DNA from: Comamonadaceae bacterium
Lineage (GTDB): Bacteria; Pseudomonadota; Gammaproteobacteria; Burkholderiales; Burkholderiaceae_C
Direction: 5' to 3'
DNA length: 34,900 nt
Assembly (NCBI GenBank): GCA_947450895.1
Contig: CANFWT010000025.1
Coordinates: forward strand, 1 to 34,900
Part shown: positions 24,182 through 33,228 of the stretch, piece by piece
Numbering within the stretch: the stretch's first letter is position 1
How the letters are laid out: each line of letters starts with the position of its first letter
Notes under the pieces: generated by a model
Databases searched by the model: none
What the model saw: the letters and a program-made list of their open reading frames with translations, nothing else
What the model was told of the DNA's origin: nothing
Made by a program: the position numbers and the translations under genes

Positions 24182-24208
24182 CTTTGGCAGGCGCAATGCC
24201 TGCCAAAG
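24182..24208. other. Perfect hairpin downstream of tRNA-Leu
   Basis: CTTTGGCAGGC and GCCTGCCAAAG form an 11-bp stem around GCAAT, 12 bp after the tRNA CCA. Neither strand has a following T-run, so it is not a standard terminator. It may protect or help process the tRNA trailer. The remaining bases to 24364 show no gene. Confidence 0.5.
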
Positions 24209-24364
24209 CAGAAGTGGAAGATGAGAAAGAAGACCAAGGCCCCTGCGCCCCTGAGTCTACGGTAGTTTTTTCGCTCGCTATGCTTCTGTAACGTCCTTAG
24301 CGCAATAATTCCAATCACCATTGATGCACACCGGCTTTTGTGTTTACGTGCACAAGTCAGAAAG

Positions 24365-24396
24365 AAAAAACCCGCTTTGCAAGCAAAGCGGGTTTT
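24365..24396 (-). terminator. Intrinsic terminator after tRNA-Thr
   Basis: A 9-bp stem CCCGCTTTG with CAAAGCGGG around a 4-nt loop is followed on the minus strand by six T. It lies ten bases past the tRNA-Thr 3' end. The plus strand has four T, so it may also stop tRNA-Leu transcripts. Confidence 0.9.
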
Positions 24397-24405
24397 CACA
24401 TTTCA

Positions 24406-24481
24406 TGGTGCCGATTATCGGATTCGAACTGATGACCTACCGCTTACAAGGCGGTTGCTCTACCAACTGAGCTAAATCGGC
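24406..24481 (-). tRNA. tRNA-Thr (anticodon UGU)
   Basis: A 76-nt tRNA with encoded CCA. Acceptor GCCGATT pairs with AATCGGC; D arm TAGCTCAGTTGGTAGAGCA; anticodon stem CCGCC/GGCGG-type pairing around CTTGTAA gives anticodon TGT; T loop TTCGAAT. It lies 77 bp downstream of sspB on the same strand and could be read from the sspAB transcript or its own promoter. Confidence 0.96.
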
Positions 24482-24558
24482 ACTGGCCGAATTCTAACCG
24501 CTGGGCAGCGGTGATAACACCGTCACGCGCCATGGCGAGAGGCAAACGGACAGAACAC

Positions 24559-25050
24559 TCATTTCACCCGCATCAGCGAAGGCCGGGGAGGCGTAGGCGG
24601 CTTGGGATCGTTATTTTTTGCATTGTTGTCGGCTTTTGGCATGCCCATCAATGACGGCGTCGGTTCCGTGGCTGCTACCGGCGAGCGGGCAATCACCGGC
24701 TTGCTACGAACTGCTTCCTCTGCGCTTGTGGCCTCCACCGGGAATGTCATTCCCTGCCCGTTTTCACGGGCGTAAATCGCAGACACGCGTCCAAGCGGGA
24801 CACAAATGTCACGCGCCACGCCGCCAAAACGCGCCTTGAATTCGATGTAGTCGTTTCCCAGTGACAAACTGCTGGTTGCACCCAAGCTGACATTGAGCAC
24901 GATCTCGCCGTTTTGTACAAACTCGGGCGGTACGCGCACACTGCCGTCGACCGCCACCACAATGAAAGGTGTGCAGTTGTTATCTACACACCAATCGTAC
25001 ATGGCGCGAACCAGGTAGGGACGGGTTGATGTCGTGACGGGAGCTTGCAT
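24559..25050 (-). CDS. sspB: ClpXP specificity-enhancing factor SspB
   Basis: A 163-aa adaptor that delivers ssrA-tagged proteins to ClpXP. The folded domain (about 8-105) opens TRPYLVRAMYDWCVDNNCTP and includes the family segments VRVPPEFVQNGEIVLNVS, LGNDYIEFKARFGGVARDI and VPLGRVSAIYARENGQGM. It is followed by a disordered tail rich in Pro, Asn and Lys that ends in PRPSLMRVK, the short basic peptide that docks on ClpX. It lies 35 bp after sspA on the same strand. The ribosome binding site (AAGG) is weak and distant. Confidence 0.94.
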   Translation of the reverse strand: MQAPVTTSTRPYLVRAMYDWCVDNNCTPFIVVAVDGSVRVPPEFVQNGEIVLNVSLGATSSLSLGNDYIEFKARFGGVARDICVPLGRVSAIYARENGQGMTFPVEATSAEEAVRSKPVIARSPVAATEPTPSLMGMPKADNNAKNNDPKPPTPPRPSLMRVK

Positions 25051-25085
25051 AGACTTGTGAACCTTCTATGTACCGTTTCTTCGCC

Positions 25086-25697
25086 CTACTTGCGCATGAC
25101 CTTCTCAGAAGGCGTGAGCGCCTCAATGTAAGCCGGGCGAGAAAAAATCCGCTCTGCATACTTGAGCAGCGGTGCAGCATTTTTGCTCAGGTCGATGCCG
25201 TAGTACTCTAAACGCCATAGCAGCGGAGCAATGGCAACGTCAAGCATGGAAAAGTTATCGCCCATCATGAACTTGTTTTTCAAGAACACTGGAGCGAGTT
25301 GAGTCAAGCGGTCACGGATGTGCGCACGTGCTTTCTCAAGGGTTTTCTCGTTGCCTTTGGAACTGCGGGACTCCAAGGTAGTCACGTGAACAAACAATTC
25401 CTTCTCAAAATTGAGCAGAAACAAGCGTACCCGGGCGCGGTCCACTGGGTCACCGGGCATCAACTGCGGATGGGGAAATCGCTCGTCGATGTACTCGTTA
25501 ATGATGTTGGATTCGTACAAAATCAAATCGCGTTCGACCAGAATGGGCACTTGGCCGTAGGGATTCATCACATTGATGTCCTCGGGCTTGTTGTACAGAT
25601 CGACGTCGCGAATCTCGAAGTCCATGCCTTTTTCGAACAACACGAAACGGCAGCGGTGAGAAAACGGGCAGGTGGTTCCTGAATACAGCACCATCAT
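25086..25697 (-). CDS. sspA: Stringent starvation protein A (GST-fold)
   Basis: A 203-aa protein with a glutathione-transferase fold: a thioredoxin-like N-terminal domain (LYSGTTCPFSHRCRFVLFEKG, NPYGQVPILVERDLILYESNIINEYID) and a helical C-terminal domain (MGDNFSMLDVAIAPLLWRLE). SspA binds RNA polymerase and affects stationary-phase and stress transcription; a catalytic GST role is unlikely. The start MMVLYSG has two adjacent ATGs, with GGAG nine bases upstream. It follows petC through an intrinsic terminator, a layout common in Burkholderiales, so it probably also has its own promoter. Confidence 0.93.
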   Translation of the reverse strand: MMVLYSGTTCPFSHRCRFVLFEKGMDFEIRDVDLYNKPEDINVMNPYGQVPILVERDLILYESNIINEYIDERFPHPQLMPGDPVDRARVRLFLLNFEKELFVHVTTLESRSSKGNEKTLEKARAHIRDRLTQLAPVFLKNKFMMGDNFSMLDVAIAPLLWRLEYYGIDLSKNAAPLLKYAERIFSRPAYIEALTPSEKVMRK

Positions 25698-25710
25698 GGC
25701 GGGGGACTCC

Positions 25711-25752
25711 TAAAAAATAAAAAGAGTGGGCTGCGTTCGGCGGGCCCACTCT
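25711..25752 (-). terminator. Intrinsic terminator between petC and sspA
   Basis: On the minus strand AGAGTGGGC and GCCCACTCT form a 9-bp stem closing a short GC-rich loop, followed by TTTTTATTTTTT. It ends the petABC transcript and overlaps the leader of sspA, whose ribosome binding site lies immediately after the T-run. Confidence 0.88.
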
Positions 25753-25804
25753 GTGACGAGCGACAACCGAAAACTACGGTCGCGCAACGGGTTGGCGGTT
25801 CTGT

Positions 25805-26560
25805 TTACTTGACGTCTTTCCAGTAAGCCGCGTTCAAGCGCCACGTGAACACTGTCATGACGAGCAAAAACAGAAGAACCCAGACGCCGACCTGGACCCG
25901 TTTACCCTGTGACGGCTCGGACATCCATTGCAGATAACCCACCAAATCACCGATGGTCTGGTCGTATTCCAAGGGGGTCATTTTACCGGGGGTCAATTGT
26001 TCCCAGCCCTTGAAAACCTCAGTTTCGTGACCGTGCACAACTTCCGTAGCGTAGATCGGAGCGCGCTTGCCTTGAAGCTCCCACAACACATGTGGCATGG
26101 CCACGTTGGGGAAGGCCAGGTTGTTCCAACCGGTGGCTTTTTTCTCGTCTACGTAAAAAGTACGCAGGTAGGTGTAGAGGTAGTCCGCCCCGGTGCCGTT
26201 GGCGCCGGAACGCGAACGGGCCATCACAGTGAGGTCGGGCGGATTGCCACCGAACCACTCCTTGGCTTGGCGTGGATCGACCGATACCTTCATCGTTTCG
26301 CCGACCTTGTCGGTGCTAAAGAGTAAGTTGTCCTTGATTTGCTGCTCGGTCAAACCGATATCCTTCAAGCGGTTGAACCGCATGTAGGCAGCTGCGTGGC
26401 AATTCAGGCAGTAGTTGACAAAGGTCTTGGCGCCACTTTGCAGCGAAGCCATGTCGTTCAGATTGTTGGGTGCCTTGTCCCAGGCAATACCGCCGGTGTT
26501 GGCTTGCACCCCCACCATCAGACCCAGGGCCGTGATCAAGCCGAGTACGATTTTTTTCAT
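25805..26560 (-). CDS. petC: Cytochrome c1 of the bc1 complex
   Basis: A 251-aa membrane-anchored c-type cytochrome of respiratory complex III. A signal peptide at 1-20 is followed by the haem site Cys51-x2-Cys54-His55 (CLNCH) and the axial methionine Met155 (NVAMPHVLWE). A C-terminal helix (about 224-243, VLLFLLVMTVFTWRL) anchors it in the inner membrane with the haem domain in the periplasm. The ATG at 26560 with GGAG nine bases ahead is preferred over a TTG at 26569. Third gene of petABC, 16 bp after petB. Confidence 0.96.
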   Translation of the reverse strand: MKKIVLGLITALGLMVGVQANTGGIAWDKAPNNLNDMASLQSGAKTFVNYCLNCHAAAYMRFNRLKDIGLTEQQIKDNLLFSTDKVGETMKVSVDPRQAKEWFGGNPPDLTVMARSRSGANGTGADYLYTYLRTFYVDEKKATGWNNLAFPNVAMPHVLWELQGKRAPIYATEVVHGHETEVFKGWEQLTPGKMTPLEYDQTIGDLVGYLQWMSEPSQGKRVQVGVWVLLFLLVMTVFTWRLNAAYWKDVK

Positions 26561-26576
26561 TTTTTCCAACTCCAGC

Positions 26577-27977
26577 TCAATGGGCGACGAACGTGACGCG
26601 CTGGGGAACCGTCTTGGTTTCGCCCATCTTGCTCCACCATGGCATCAACAGGAAGAAGCCGAAGTAAAACAGGGTACCCACCTGCGATACGCGTTCTCCG
26701 ATAGCCGAAGGTGGCTGCACACCGAGATAGGCCAGCACAATGAAATTCACCACAAATATCGCGTACATGTATTTGTGCCAGCTCGGGCGATACCGAATCG
26801 ATTTGACCGCGCAGTTGTCCAGCCAAGGCAGGAAGAACAGAATCACCACGGCACCACCCATGATCACTACACCCCAAAATTTGGCGTCAGTGGACAGCAT
26901 CATGGCGCTCACCGCCGCGGCGGCACCGACGATCACGATCTTGAAAATCGCGGGCATCTTGAACTTGAACACGCTCAACGCCGCAGCACCCACCACGCAG
27001 GCAATCAGGACCAACACCATCTCGCTGGTAATTGCACGAAGCATCGAATAAAAGGGGGTGAAATACCAGACTGGAGCGATGTGCAGCGGCGTCTTGAAAG
27101 GGTCCGCTGGAATGAAGTTGTTGTACTCCAGGAAATAGCCGCCGAACTCCGGCGCAAAGAAGATGATGGCGGTAAAGACCATCAAAAACATGCTGACCGC
27201 AAAAATGTCATGCACGGTGTAATAGGGATGGAAAGGGATGCCGTCCAGTGGATGGCCGTCCGCACCTTTGTTTGCCTTAATCTCCACGCCGTCAGGATTA
27301 TTGGACCCTACTTCGTGCAGCGCAATGATGTGCGCAGCCACCAACCCCAGCAACACGAGTGGAACCGCAATCACGTGGAAGCTGAAAAAGCGGTTCAGCG
27401 TGGCGTCACCTACAACGTAGTCACCACGAATCAGCAAGGCCAGATCCGGACCAACGAAGGGCACTGCAGCGAACAAATTCACGATCACCTGGGCGCCCCA
27501 GTAACTCATTTGGCCCCAAGGCAACAAATAACCCATAAAGGCTTCAGCCATCAGGCACAGGAAAATACCACAGCCAAACAACCAGACCAGCTCGCGTGGC
27601 TTGCGGTAACTGCCGTAAATCAGGCCGCGGAACATGTGCATGTAGACCACAATGAAAAAAGCCGAGGCGCCGGTGGAGTGCATGTAGCGAATCAACCAAC
27701 CCCATGGCACATCGCGCATGATGTACTCGACCGAGCCAAACGCCAAAGCGGCGTCAGGTTTGTAATTCATCACCAGGAAAATACCGGTCACGATCTGAAT
27801 CACCAGCACCAAGGTGGCCAGGCCGCCGAAGATGTAGAAGAAATTGAAGTTCTTGGGGGCGTAGTACTGACCCAGATGGTCGTTGTACAGCTTGCTCAGA
27901 GGGAAGCGGTTGTCTACCCAGTTAAGCAGCTTGGCCGCTGCGGGCGCGTTGGGGGAGATTTCTTTCATTTCAGCCAT
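26577..27977 (-). CDS. petB: Cytochrome b of the bc1 complex
   Basis: A 466-aa cytochrome b, the quinol-oxidising membrane subunit. Haem ligands His100 and His114 in helix B, and His201 and His216 in helix D, have the normal spacing. The Qo-site motif reads PVWY (302-305) instead of the textbook PEWY, a variant I associate with beta- and gammaproteobacteria. The protein is longer than the mitochondrial subunit, with extra C-terminal helices. GGAG lies six to seven bases before the ATG at 27977; the 5' extension to 28010 would overlap petA. Gap to petA is 13 bp. Confidence 0.96.
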   Translation of the reverse strand: MAEMKEISPNAPAAAKLLNWVDNRFPLSKLYNDHLGQYYAPKNFNFFYIFGGLATLVLVIQIVTGIFLVMNYKPDAALAFGSVEYIMRDVPWGWLIRYMHSTGASAFFIVVYMHMFRGLIYGSYRKPRELVWLFGCGIFLCLMAEAFMGYLLPWGQMSYWGAQVIVNLFAAVPFVGPDLALLIRGDYVVGDATLNRFFSFHVIAVPLVLLGLVAAHIIALHEVGSNNPDGVEIKANKGADGHPLDGIPFHPYYTVHDIFAVSMFLMVFTAIIFFAPEFGGYFLEYNNFIPADPFKTPLHIAPVWYFTPFYSMLRAITSEMVLVLIACVVGAAALSVFKFKMPAIFKIVIVGAAAAVSAMMLSTDAKFWGVVIMGGAVVILFFLPWLDNCAVKSIRYRPSWHKYMYAIFVVNFIVLAYLGVQPPSAIGERVSQVGTLFYFGFFLLMPWWSKMGETKTVPQRVTFVAH

Positions 27978-27990
27978 GGTGTGCTCCGCT

Positions 27991-28605
27991 TCAGGCTTTG
28001 GTGTCTTCACCGATCAGCAAACGGCTGTCGGAGAGGTACATATGGGGCGGAATTTCAAGGTTATCCGGTGCAGGCTTGTTCTTGAATACACGGCCAGCCA
28101 TGTCGAACGTCGAACCATGGCAAGGACACAAAAACCCACCCTTCCAGTCGTCTGGCAAGGAAGCTTGGGGTCCGCTCTGGAATTTATCCGAAGGCGAACA
28201 ACCCAAATGGGTGCAAATGCCAACCGCAACAAAAAACTCGGGCTTGATAGAGCGCCCGGGGTTGCGGGCATAGGCCGGCGTTAATTCGTCTGGCTTGCGT
28301 TTGGACTGAGGGTCCGCCAGTGCACCATCCAGCGCGGGCAGGGCCGCCAACTGCTCTGGGGTACGGCGCACTACCCAAACCGGCTTGCCGCGCCATTCGA
28401 CCGTCACTTTTTCACCCGGTTTGATAGAGGAGATATCCACCTCAACCGCAGCACCGGCGGCTTTTGCACGCTCAGAAGGCTGGAATGTACTGACAAAAGG
28501 CACTGCGGTTGCTGCAGCGCCGGCGATGCCGACGCAGGTGGATGCAATGATCCAGGTGCGTTTGCTGGGGTCGTTCGGCTTGGCGCCGACGAGGGTGTCG
28601 CTCAT
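27991..28605 (-). CDS. petA: Rieske iron-sulfur subunit of the bc1 complex
   Basis: A 204-aa Rieske protein. The [2Fe-2S] motifs are Cys131-x-His133-x2-Cys136 (CTHLGC) and Cys160-x-Cys162-His163 (CPCHGS). The N terminus [21 protein letters not shown] is an uncleaved anchor resembling a Tat signal with Lys-Arg in place of Arg-Arg. This protein is normally a Tat substrate, and tatABC lies about 4 kb away in the window. GAGG is six bases ahead of the ATG. First of petABC; pdxA ends 67 bp upstream on the same strand. Confidence 0.96.
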   Translation of the reverse strand: MSDTLVGAKPNDPSKRTWIIASTCVGIAGAAATAVPFVSTFQPSERAKAAGAAVEVDISSIKPGEKVTVEWRGKPVWVVRRTPEQLAALPALDGALADPQSKRKPDELTPAYARNPGRSIKPEFFVAVGICTHLGCSPSDKFQSGPQASLPDDWKGGFLCPCHGSTFDMAGRVFKNKPAPDNLEIPPHMYLSDSRLLIGEDTKA

Positions 28606-28672
28606 GAGAATCCTCAGGAAAAATCACTACTTGGGAAGCCGACGATTGTAGCTGAGCGCCAAATCGCTTTCA

Positions 28673-29749
28673 CTAAAACCCTGGCGCGCATCCGGCGAGT
28701 CGCTGCGCCATACGAATAGCGGCAAGGAGACTGGCCGGATCTGCGCAACCCTGACCGGCAATGTCAAATGCGGTGCCGTGGTCCGGGCTGGTGCGCACCA
28801 GCGGAAGGCCGAGGGTGACGTTAACGCCTTGCTCAATGCCCAGGTATTTCACAGGAATGAGTCCCTGGTCGTGGTACATCGCCAGCACTACGTCGAATTC
28901 GGGCTCGACGCCTGCGTGTGCTCGGGCGCGCATGAACACCGTATCAGGGGCCCAGGGCCCACTTACCTCACAGCCGTGTTTGCGGGCGGCAGCCATGGCC
29001 GGTGCGATGATCCGGATCTCCTCGTCGCCGAACAGTCCACCCTCTCCCGCATGGGGATTGACGCCGGCCACTGCGATGCGCGGAGGCCGGCCCAGCACCG
29101 ATTGCAATGCGCGATGGGTGATCAGCACGGACTGCAGCACATTATCAAAGGTCACCGCATCCAGCGCCTGGCGCAACGACACATGGATGCTGACCAGAAC
29201 GGTACGCAGCTCCGCGTTGGCCAGCATCATGCGAACGGGCAAGTGCGCTACCGTGGTTTGGGCGTATTGGGCGGCGATGGCTTGCAGCATCTCGGTATGG
29301 CCAGGGTACTGGTCGTAAGGAGCGCCCGCCGCATGCAAGGCTTCTTTGTGCAATGGGGCTGTTACCAGCGCCGCAATCTCGCCCTCCAGCGCGCGCTGCG
29401 CCGCCCAGGCAACGCAGCGACCAGCAAATTCACCCGCGATCGCGTTGACCTGCCCCATCACCACCGGGGCCAGCGGCGCGCCCACTTGCAGCACGGGCAG
29501 GCAACGCGGGGGCAGATGTTGCAGTTCGCTGCAGTGGCGGATCTGTGCCACCGGCCAGGTTATAAATCCGGGCGCGACCAGCGCCAAGGCACGGCGCATG
29601 GCGGCTACATCACCAGCTACAAAACAGTGGCGCAGCAGTTGGGGCTCGGCAACAAAGGCCTTGGCGATGATTTCAGGACCAATGCCCGCAGGGTCCCCCA
29701 AGGTGATGGCGATCGGCTTTGCTGGGGGGGCTGCGAGGCTGGTGGTCAT
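28673..29749 (-). CDS. pdxA: 4-hydroxythreonine-4-phosphate dehydrogenase
   Basis: A 358-aa metal- and NAD-dependent enzyme of the deoxyxylulose-5-phosphate-dependent vitamin B6 pathway. Family motifs: ITLGDPAGIGPE (15-26), TAPLHKEAL with a metal-ligand His, YPGHTEML, GVNPHAGEGGLFG, and VLAMYHDQGLIPVKYLG with the last metal-site residues, ending in RTSPDHGTAFDIAG. Its length is slightly above the usual 330, because of the N-terminal MTTSLAAPPA extension. It sits between nif3 (65 bp upstream) and petA (67 bp downstream), all on the minus strand. No terminator is visible between pdxA and petA. Confidence 0.95.
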   Translation of the reverse strand: MTTSLAAPPAKPIAITLGDPAGIGPEIIAKAFVAEPQLLRHCFVAGDVAAMRRALALVAPGFITWPVAQIRHCSELQHLPPRCLPVLQVGAPLAPVVMGQVNAIAGEFAGRCVAWAAQRALEGEIAALVTAPLHKEALHAAGAPYDQYPGHTEMLQAIAAQYAQTTVAHLPVRMMLANAELRTVLVSIHVSLRQALDAVTFDNVLQSVLITHRALQSVLGRPPRIAVAGVNPHAGEGGLFGDEEIRIIAPAMAAARKHGCEVSGPWAPDTVFMRARAHAGVEPEFDVVLAMYHDQGLIPVKYLGIEQGVNVTLGLPLVRTSPDHGTAFDIAGQGCADPASLLAAIRMAQRLAGCAPGF

Positions 29750-29814
29750 GGACGGCTTTGGTTGAGAAATGCGCGCGGGTACGGCCTAAGCAGATGCAGG
29801 ATGAAGTTGGCGCG

Positions 29815-30570
29815 TCAGGCCGGGTTATCGATATCAATAAAGCTGTGCACCACGCCCAATTGCTGTGCCACATGCGCAGTAAGCGCCTGTACGCCGTAGC
29901 GCTCACTGGCATGGTGGCCGCAGGCCAGGTAAGCGACGCCACATTCCCGGGCGTAATGGGCCTGTGGCTCGGAAATTTCGCCAGTGATAAACGCCTGGGC
30001 ACCGGCTGCGATGGCCGCCTCAAAATAGCCCTGTGCGCCGCCAGTGCACCAAGCGATGCGCTGCACTTGCCCAGGACTGCCCGGAACCAGCACCACCGCA
30101 TGGCCCACTACCGCCTCGACATGGGCCGCCAGTGCCGACGCATCGGCAAACCCGCCCTGCTTCGGTATGCCCAGCCAGCCGAGCTGCTGCTCGCCAAAGC
30201 GATCTTGTGCCACCAGGCCCAATCGTTGGCCCAGTTGGGCATTGTTGCCCCACACTTCGTGGGCGTCGAGCGGCAAATGGTAGGCAAATAGGTGGACGTC
30301 ATGGGCCAGCAACAGCGCAAGTCGCTGACGCAACCAACCGGTCACTCGGCCATCGTAGCCGCGCCAAAACAGTCCGTGGTGCACCACGATGGCGTCAGCT
30401 TGCTGCGCGATGGCTGCCTCGATGAGCGCGAGACTGGCAGTGACGCCGCTGATGATTTTTCGTACCGGGCGGCGACCTTCGACCTGCAGGCCGTTAGGGC
30501 AGTAATCCTTAAAGCGCGCCGGCTCCAGCGTGGCGTCCAATGCAGCGAGCAAGTCAAGGTGGTGCGTCAT
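29815..30570 (-). CDS. NIF3/YbgI-like dinuclear metal-binding protein
   Basis: A 251-aa member of the NIF3 (DUF34) family, forming a hexameric ring with two metal ions per subunit. Seen: CPNGLQVEG near the N terminus, VVHHGLFWRG with His64 and His65, FAYHLPLDAH, and the C-terminal GHHASERYG holding the last metal ligands. E. coli YbgI is often annotated as a GTP cyclohydrolase I type 2 homolog, but the true role is unsettled. The ATG at 30570 starts the conserved MTHHLDLLAALDATLEP; the frame to 30612 adds an unrelated tail. Divergent from the protease gene. Confidence 0.92.
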   Translation of the reverse strand: MTHHLDLLAALDATLEPARFKDYCPNGLQVEGRRPVRKIISGVTASLALIEAAIAQQADAIVVHHGLFWRGYDGRVTGWLRQRLALLLAHDVHLFAYHLPLDAHEVWGNNAQLGQRLGLVAQDRFGEQQLGWLGIPKQGGFADASALAAHVEAVVGHAVVLVPGSPGQVQRIAWCTGGAQGYFEAAIAAGAQAFITGEISEPQAHYARECGVAYLACGHHASERYGVQALTAHVAQQLGVVHSFIDIDNPA

Positions 30571-30607
30571 GGTCACGGCCCAGAGGCAAAATGGTGCAAA
30601 GAAATCG

Positions 30608-30637
30608 CCCAAGCACCCGCTGCGGGCATGGCTTGGG
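30608..30637. other. Imperfect hairpin in the nif3/protease intergenic region
   Basis: CCCAAGC (30608-30614) pairs with GCTTGGG (30631-30637), and inside it CCCG pairs with CGGG around CTG. No T-run follows on either strand. It would lie in the 5' leader of the nif3 transcript. TAAAAT at 30713-30718 could be a -10 for the protease gene but lacks a clear -35. Confidence 0.4.
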
Positions 30638-30766
30638 GTACGAGGGAACAGTCCCCATTATCGAAGCTGTTGTGGTTTGGCCTTGCCTTCGGTAGTCGGC
30701 AATGCTGGCGCCTAAAATTCTCACCTTGCGCGCGAACCAATACCTTGCACCGTTGATGGGACTTTC

Positions 30767-31909
30767 ATGAAGCGTTTTTGGCTCCTTTTCTCGCAAAGCA
30801 CCACCGTCTTGCTGGCTGCGTATTTTGTAATTTCGACGCTCAAGCCGGCCTGGGTGGGACCGCGCGGCACCAATGAATTAGCGCTGCTTCAGGCCCCAGC
30901 CCTGCGCAGTGGCGAGGTGCCAACGGGTAGTTTTCGACTCGCGGCCCAAAAGGCGTCGAAAGCGGTAGTGAGCATCAATGTCAGCAAGGCCAGCCGCCCC
31001 TCGCCCCTAGGGGCAAACCAATGGCACCGTTTTTTCAATGGCGAACCCGACGGTGATACGGAAGGCGCATCGGGCATGGGCAGTGGGGTCATAGTGAGCG
31101 CTAGCGGCTACGTGCTGACCAACAACCACGTGGTCGAAGGCGCGGATGTGATCGAAGTAATTTTGAACGACCGCCGCCGCACCCGCGCCAAGGTCGTGGG
31201 CACCGATCCCGACAGCGACCTGGCCGTACTGAAGATTGAGCTGGATCGATTACCAGTCATGGTGTTGAGCGATTCTGACGATCTGCAGGTCGGCGACCAG
31301 GTGCTGGCAATTGGCAACCCCTTTGGCGTGGGCCAGACGGTGACGGCCGGCATCGTCAGCGCACTGGGGCGCAACCAGCTTGGGATCAACACCTTCGAAA
31401 ACTTCATTCAAACCGATGCGGCGATCAACCCGGGCAACTCCGGCGGCGCGCTGGTGGATGCCAACGGCAACCTGTTGGGCATCAACACGGCCATCTATTC
31501 CCGCTCGGGTGGCAGCTTAGGAATCGGCTTCGCCATTCCGGTTTCCACGGCGAAACAGGTGCTTGACGGCATCATCAAAGAAGGCCACGTCACCCGCGGA
31601 TGGATTGGCGTGGAACCCAACGACTTATCCCCTGAACTGCGCGAGACCTTTAGCGCATCGGCTCCCAACGGTGTCATCATCACCGGCGTGCTGCAAGGCG
31701 GACCGGCGGCCCAGGCGGGCATAGTGCCAGGCGACGTTATTGTGGAGATCGCCGGTGCGCAGGTTGGCGATGTCAGCGAACTCTTAGCGCATGTAGCAGC
31801 GCTCAAACCGGGGGTGGCTGCGCCCTTTTCGGTACAACGCAAGAATAAGACATTGCAATTCAAGATCACCCCGGGCCTGCGGCCCCGACCGCCAAGCTCC
31901 GACCGGTAA
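30767..31909 (+). CDS. Periplasmic serine protease, DegS/DegQ (HtrA) family, membrane-anchored
   Basis: A 380-aa S1C protease. An N-terminal hydrophobic helix (about 4-24) acts as anchor or uncleaved signal. The catalytic triad is His121 (TNNHVV), Asp151 (SDLAVL) and Ser225 (GNSGGALV). One PDZ domain follows at about 275-370 (GWIGVEPNDLS, GGPAAQAGIVPGDVI). A single PDZ and an N-terminal anchor resemble DegS, which starts the sigma-E response, or the HhoA/DegQ-like proteases common in Burkholderiales. It is not DegP, which has two PDZ domains. It lies between nif3 (divergent) and tatC (convergent, 31 bp). Confidence 0.93.
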   Translation: MKRFWLLFSQSTTVLLAAYFVISTLKPAWVGPRGTNELALLQAPALRSGEVPTGSFRLAAQKASKAVVSINVSKASRPSPLGANQWHRFFNGEPDGDTEGASGMGSGVIVSASGYVLTNNHVVEGADVIEVILNDRRRTRAKVVGTDPDSDLAVLKIELDRLPVMVLSDSDDLQVGDQVLAIGNPFGVGQTVTAGIVSALGRNQLGINTFENFIQTDAAINPGNSGGALVDANGNLLGINTAIYSRSGGSLGIGFAIPVSTAKQVLDGIIKEGHVTRGWIGVEPNDLSPELRETFSASAPNGVIITGVLQGGPAAQAGIVPGDVIVEIAGAQVGDVSELLAHVAALKPGVAAPFSVQRKNKTLQFKITPGLRPRPPSSDR

Positions 31910-31940
31910 GCCTCGCTTTGATGCAGCGCGGGGCACTCGC

Positions 31941-32729
31941 CTAGACTGCTTTTTCCTCGGCATCGTCAGGCGCTTGCGTGTGCCGGATGAACAACTGCGC
32001 GGCCCAAATGCCCAGTTCATAAAGGATGCACATGGGCACCAGCAGCGCCAGCATCGAAACCGGATCCGGCGGCGTTACCAAACCGGCAGCCGCCGCGGCA
32101 GCGACGATGAAATAGGTGCGAAAAGCTTTGAGTTGCTCCACGGTGACCACTTTCATGCGAGCCAGGATAACCACCACAATCGGCACCTCAAAAGCCACCC
32201 CAAAAGCGATGAACATCGTAATAACAAAGTCCAAATAGGCCTCAATGTCGGGGCTGACGGCCACCGACGCTGGGGCCATCTTCTGAATCGCCGGAAACGC
32301 CTGACCAAAGACGAAGAAATAGCAAAACGCAGCGCCGGCATAAAACAGCACCGTGCTGGCCGCTACCAGGGGCAAAACCAGCTTCTTCTCGTGCTTGTAC
32401 AGTCCAGGGGCCACGAATGCCCAAATTTGGTACAGGATCCAGGGCAACGCACAAGCAATCGCCGCCATAACCGATACCTTGATGGGTACCAAAAAGGGCG
32501 AGACCACACCCACGGCAATCATTTTGGAGCCCTCAGGCAGCGCCCTGACCAAAGGCATGGCGAGGTAGTCGTACAACTGAGACGGCCCCGGATAGAAAAC
32601 CAAGACAGCAAATACCGCCGCGATCCCGTAGATGGCACGCAACAGCCGGTCGCGCAATTCAAACAGGTGTTGGACAAAAGGCTGCTCAGAGCCCGCGAGT
32701 TCGTCGTCTTTAGAGCCGGAATCGTTCAT
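31941..32729 (-). CDS. tatC: Sec-independent protein translocase TatC
   Basis: A 262-aa core Tat subunit with six transmembrane helices that recognises twin-arginine signals. Family features: the short cytoplasmic N terminus with [16 protein letters not shown], the first periplasmic loop with [21 protein letters not shown], and [19 protein letters not shown] and [14 protein letters not shown] later. Its start overlaps the tatB stop by four bases (ATGA). Last gene of the his-HIT-tat run. Convergent with the protease gene; no clear terminator lies in the 31-bp gap. Confidence 0.96.
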   Translation of the reverse strand: MNDSGSKDDELAGSEQPFVQHLFELRDRLLRAIYGIAAVFAVLVFYPGPSQLYDYLAMPLVRALPEGSKMIAVGVVSPFLVPIKVSVMAAIACALPWILYQIWAFVAPGLYKHEKKLVLPLVAASTVLFYAGAAFCYFFVFGQAFPAIQKMAPASVAVSPDIEAYLDFVITMFIAFGVAFEVPIVVVILARMKVVTVEQLKAFRTYFIVAAAAAAGLVTPPDPVSMLALLVPMCILYELGIWAAQLFIRHTQAPDDAEEKAV

Positions 32730-33184
32730 GAATTCGTTTTGGGTGGCCGAAAGCGCGCCACGCGGGCCGCGCCAGACAAAGCCTTGGTCCGCACCCCCGC
32801 GCGGGCTTTGTACCAGTTGGGAGTCGCGCTGACCTTGGCGCGCCAGCGTTTTTTAGGTGGCTGGCCAATCGAGTAATAGGGCTGGGGTGTAACTTCGGTG
32901 CTGATGGAGCTGGCTTGCGTCCAGGTCTGCTGCACCTCATCGGCGCTGCTTTGGATGGAGGTTTGCACCGCTTGCGCGGCAGACTCCATCGTGTCCTTCA
33001 TCTTGCGGAGCTCCTCAAGGTCGATCGAACGGTTGACCTCCTCCTTAACGTCTGCCACATAGCGCCGTGCCCGCCCCAACAGGGTGCCCACGGTACGGGC
33101 CAGTCCAGGGAGCTTCTCGGGACCAATGACGATCAGAGCGATTCCGCCGACGATGGCCAGCTTGGTAACGCCTATGTCAAACAC
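32726..33184 (-). CDS. tatB: Tat translocase subunit TatB
   Basis: A 152-aa TatB: one N-terminal transmembrane helix ([21 protein letters not shown], in parts), the hinge GPEKLP, an amphipathic helix ([20 protein letters not shown]), then a long charged coil and a basic tail (PPKKRWRAK). The MFDIG opening is characteristic of TatB as opposed to TatA. It forms the signal-peptide receptor with TatC. The start codon is GTG at 33184. It follows tatA after 44 bp and overlaps tatC by four bases. Confidence 0.95.
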   Translation of the reverse strand: MFDIGVTKLAIVGGIALIVIGPEKLPGLARTVGTLLGRARRYVADVKEEVNRSIDLEELRKMKDTMESAAQAVQTSIQSSADEVQQTWTQASSISTEVTPQPYYSIGQPPKKRWRAKVSATPNWYKARAGVRTKALSGAARVARFRPPKTNS

Positions 33185-33228
33185 CAGGAACCCATCTGTG
33201 GCGCGCCGAACAACTCATGCAAAGACAT

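Noticed and set aside
26415..28085. A 556-aa plus-strand ORF antisense to petB and petC
   Set aside because: It mirrors genuine haem-protein genes; its His/Gln-rich composition is the shadow of the opposite strand.
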